Shown in pieces: positions 60,716 to 64,000 of a stretch of 64,000 nt of DNA; within the stretch, counting starts at the first letter, position 1; every line of letters starts with the position of its first letter. A program made the position numbers and the translations under genes. The stretch lies in the NCBI GenBank assembly GCA_003427395.1, contig BFEA01000019.1, positions 1,010,208 to 1,074,207 of the forward strand, written 5' to 3'. The notes beneath the pieces were generated by a model, which saw only the letters and a list, made by a program, of their open reading frames with translations, had not been told where the DNA came from and ran no database searches. This DNA comes from Chara braunii. Lineage: Eukaryota; Streptophyta; Charophyceae; Charales; Characeae.

Positions 60716-61049
60716 TTTCTGACGTCTCGATGCACATGCGTCGATGCCTGCTGTATCTTCTTCGTAACGCCTTATGTCCCGCTGTACAGCTCCACAGACC
60801 CGACTCATCTCCCTCGTCAACGGCCTCTCACGAAGTAATGGCCGTTTGCACCGCTGCATACGCCTTTCCTCCCGCTGTGGCGACTTCTCTGTAGCCATGC
60901 TTTGGTATCTCCGTTTAATGTTCCACTTCTTCTTCCAAATGTCTTTCGCTCCTCGAGTATCTGTCCTCTCAGCTTCGTCTTCTACGCCTGAGATCCACTC
61001 TTTGCATTTCCATGCCGGGGTTCGTCTTCTTGCAATGATTTATATGTTT

Positions 61050-61182
61050 TCTCATGGCTTCTTCCGTATCTTTCTGCCTGCACTTCGTGTCTCTTGGCGT
61101 TTTACTCATCTTCCTTCTCATGGCTTCTGCCGTATTTTTCTGCCTGCTCTTGCGTGTCTCTTGGCGTTTTACGAATCTTCCT
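61050..61182. repeat. 66-bp tandem duplication
   Basis: TCTCATGGCTTCTTCCGTAT... through TGTCTCTTGGCGTTTTAC occurs at 61050-61115 and 61116-61182. Confidence 0.85.
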
Positions 61183-61479
61183 GCCTGCTTCACACGTTTT
61201 CTTATGTTGTGTTTCTTTTTATTTTGCTGTTTTTTGGTTCTCATCTGGATCAGGCATCCGTTTCTCCGTCGCCGCCGGTCTACCGTCAGCCCACTTGGTC
61301 GCTGTTTACCTGAGCTTAGTCTCTGCGTTGCTGGCTGTCGCTCCGTCTGCTCGGGCGCGTCTTCCTCTGTGTCTCCGCTGTTGTTTTCGCCTTTTTTCTC
61401 CGCAGTTGTTAGAACGCAATTTCATTTTACCTTTCATTTTACCCATTCGGCAGTTATATATGACAGCCATCGCTTTTCA

Positions 61480-62200
61480 ATTACCGATTATCTTTCCGCG
61501 TTTACGGTCGTTTTCCCCCAGTCGCGCTACTGTATGCCGCAGTCGTTATCTCGTTTCCGCGGTCGCTGTAACGTTTCTGAACTTGCCAGCTTGTTGCCGA
61601 ATCCTTTTCCGTAGTCACCATCGTTTTTGCGTGTTAACCAAAGTCTGCCTGTCTTTGTTTTCCATCGCCTATAGCTGCGTTCGACCATAGTCTTTCTGCG
61701 TAAACCATGCCGCACGTTCTCTGCGGTTGCTATCGCTTTTTTGAATTCACCTTCGCTTTTTGCGTAGTTGTTCTCACAGGATATTCGCACTCCCTCGTCT
61801 TTACGCGTTAACCATTGTAGTTCTGTGGTAACCACTGCCTTCCTGCAGTCCCTCACCATCGTCTTTCTGAGTCACGGCTGGCGGTCAGGAACCAATAGCA
61901 AAAGGGCATATCTATTCTTCACTTGAGTTCTTGGTGTTGCTGTTCCCACCCCTTAGGTGAAGAATAAGGCTTTTGCTTTTCGTGCTCCTTAGGACAAGGC
62001 CCTATTTTGTCAGTTTCTTGTCGCAGGTTCCTTCCATTCCTCACTATCGCCTTTCTGCAGTCCTCACCATCGACATTCCGCGGTAGCCGTTGTCTTTCTG
62101 CGTTACCGTCGTCTTCGGTAACCGTCGTCCTTATGCGTTATCAATAGTCTCGTGCAGTCATCGTCGCCGTTCCCGATTCGTCTGCAATTTCTCTTGCCTC
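61480..62200. repeat. Diffuse degenerate repeat (CGTAACCATCGTCTTTCTG type)
   Basis: Strings such as ACCATCGTCTTTCTGAG, AGCCGTTGTCTTTCTGCGTT and ACCATAGTCTTTCTGCGTAA recur every 25-45 bases without a strict period. No gene seen. Confidence 0.5.
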
Positions 62201-63020
62201 GTCTACTGTTAGGCTTTGTTTCTATACTCTACAAACATATATGAAAAATGTGCATGCTCTAATTGGGTTTTTGGGATGAAATGATAGCGACTGTTATTTG
62301 TTCTTTGAAAGTTGTGATACCGACTTGTATGAATGTTTTTGTAGTCAAGGGTTGCCTCTTTTAGGCCGTTCGCATGCAACGAAGTTCAAATGTTAATGAA
62401 TTGCGCAGTGTCAATGAAATGCGTGTGTGAAGTTTGCTAGGCGGCAATCTGTAGAGCCCTTTGGCGATGACGCTCTGAGATTTGTGATTTACGTAAGGCT
62501 GATGTCTGAGTCTGTCGCTTTCTAGGGAAGTGTGTGATGTCTCGCTCGTGTCATGTCAGTGATGAAGTTCAGGAGTCCACGAATGACAGTAATGACGTGA
62601 ATGACAGTTAGTTTCAAGTCGGCGGTAGTACTCGTAATGCCCTTGCGTCTAGGTGGCCGCTACACTTCCCTGTCGTACAGGTTTTGTATCAAGTCGTTCC
62701 GGGACCGAATTGGTGTTCTTCGTCGTTGGCGAACGAAATTACTCTCATGGCCGTAGTTCTCTATGCTTGGCTGTTTGACATTATGTTTATTTATTTGACT
62801 TCGTACATCTTATTACTAGATGAAGTCAGTAAGCGTCACGAAGTGCCAGTGCTCATCGACCAGTATTTACTAGTAATATTTATTTTGCCTAGACGGTTGC
62901 CAATATTACGAGTTTGAGGAGCAGTGGTACAGTCCGTCTGTCGGAAGCTGTCAGATGTCTATTAGTTTTGCTGTTATATGCTCTTTTCTTGAACAATATT
63001 GAGATCTGTGTTACAATTTT
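62201..63020. other. Unique DNA, nothing supported
   Basis: A 77-residue hydrophobic frame at 62684-62917 has no recognised family. Confidence 0.4.
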
Positions 63021-63043
63021 TTACAATATTGAGATCTGTGTTG

Positions 63044-63252
63044 CGTAGACTATATCACGGTTGCCTCTAAAGAAGTCTGCGGTTACGTAGACGATATCAC
63101 GGTTGCCTTTAAAGAATTCTGCGGTTACGTAGACGATATCACGGTTGCCTTTAAAGAATTCTGCGGTTACGTAGACAATATCACGGTTGCCCTTAAAGAA
63201 GTCTGCTGTGACGTAGACGATGTCACGGTTGCCATTTAAAGAAGTCTGCGGA
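63044..63252. repeat. 42-bp tandem repeat, five units
   Basis: Unit CGTAGACGATATCACGGTTG plus CCTTTAAAGAATTCTGCGGTTA. On the minus strand it keeps a 14-residue frame, GNRDIVYVTAEFFK, across all units, with mostly conservative changes. Confidence 0.9.
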
Positions 63253-63344
63253 TCGGACGACGGGAGGTCTGTGCTCCCAAGCTCGTGCGAATGGGAAACC
63301 AAACTGGTTGCCTTTCAGGCATATGTTTGACAAGATAGTTCTTG

Positions 63345-64000
63345 TTAAGGTGATGAAATTATGTGTGAAGGTTGTTGGACTGTAGAGGATGGTGATTAGT
63401 TCCGTTCGTTAGAGAAGAGATCTCTTGTTTAGGTTAAATTGTGCGCGAAGGTTGTTGGANNNNNNNNNNNNNNNNNNNNNNNNNNNNNNNNNNNNNNNNN
63501 NNNNNNNNNNNNNNNNNNNNNNNNNNNNNNNNNNNNNNNNNNNNNNNNNNNNNNNNNNNNNNNNNNNNNNNNNNNNNNNNNNNNNNNNNNNNNNNNNNNN
63601 NNNNNNNNNNNNNNNNNNNNNNNNNNNNNNNNNNNNNNNNNNNNNNNNNNNNNNNNNNNAGTACAAGGGTATATGCTTGTTCTGAGGGCTTGTCACGCCA
63701 AGTCTCTAAAGATGTCTTGTTTAGGTGAAACTGTGCGTGAAGGTTGTTGGACTGCAGTGGATGGATGTCTATGGCATTGTTTGTAAGATATTTGCTTATC
63801 CTGAGTGTTTGTCACGCCTAGTCTCCATAGATATCCTTCTAGTAGAAACTGTGCGTGAAGGTTGTGGGACTGCAGAGGAAGGGGTCCTACGCTCTAAAGT
63901 ACTAACGAATGGAAAAGCAATTTTTTTTTTAACTCCTGGATGTCCGTTCAATCTTCGATGGTATCGTTCGCAAGATATGTGCTAATGTGCTGAGGGCTTG
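63345..64000. repeat. ~118-bp tandem repeat, running off the window
   Basis: AAACTGTGCGTGAAGGTTGT recurs at about 63357 (diverged), 63435, 63728 and 63846, each followed by GGACTG-AG and, where not lost in the gap, by a TTGTCACGCC-AGTCTC block. The gap 63460-63659 (200 N) lies inside the array. Confidence 0.7.
63460..63659. other. Assembly gap (200 N)
   Basis: Falls in a tandem repeat. Confidence 0.99.

Noticed and set aside
61054-61690. Overlapping 179-198-codon frames
   Set aside because: Leu/Phe/Ser-rich translation of pyrimidine-rich repeats, including a 66-bp duplication.

Overview
What kind of DNA this is. The window is repeat-rich eukaryotic nuclear DNA, most likely from a land plant or a streptophyte (charophyte) alga. 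The grounds are a hAT transposase remnant of the DUF659 type, a tRNA-derived SINE, LINE reverse-transcriptase remnants, and an LTR retroelement whose primer-binding site is complementary to the 3' end of tRNA-Asp, as in many plant Ty3/gypsy elements. The species cannot be fixed from sequence alone. No intact protein-coding gene is visible. Only a possible first exon near 58.2 kb looks gene-like. Four runs of N, several single Ns and two relics of Nextera mate-pair library adapter show that this is a short-read draft assembly.

Layout. 0-3.7 kb: a broken hAT transposase gene with a 471-bp element inserted in it. 3.7-9.4 kb: a 160-bp tandem array split by a SINE, G-rich low complexity, an assembly gap and featureless AT-rich DNA. 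9.8-46.2 kb: a nest of one retroelement family. Its LTR seems to be about 7.7-8 kb long, starting TGTC with a long perfect hairpin and ending GACA just before the tRNA-Asp primer site. Two near-identical units (LTR1 12489-20203 plus internal region; LTR2 26130-33975 plus internal region) sit inside an older LTR3 (10792-12488 and about 38485-44821). LTR3 in turn splits a compact minus-strand LTR4 (46232-44822 and 10791-9797). The internal regions have no gag or pol, so the family is LARD-like (large, non-coding, non-autonomous). The LTRs hold arrays of short RNA-like hairpins, tRNA-like segments, microsatellites and a repeated module with an (ATT)n tail.

46.2-56 kb: AT-rich DNA with LINE remnants, a CGAACG-rich repeat family, a gap, and a hammerhead-ribozyme-like sequence on the minus strand at 47.22-47.28 kb. 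56-64 kb: more GC-balanced DNA with a large foldback element, a possible exon preceded by a (TG)n(AG)n tract, long pyrimidine-rich DNA and several minisatellites.

How it fits together. There is no pathway here. The story is nested transposition and non-coding structure. The observations most worth following are the hammerhead motif, the giant structured LTR with covarying hairpins, and the assembly artefacts that must be removed before these repeats are dated or counted.
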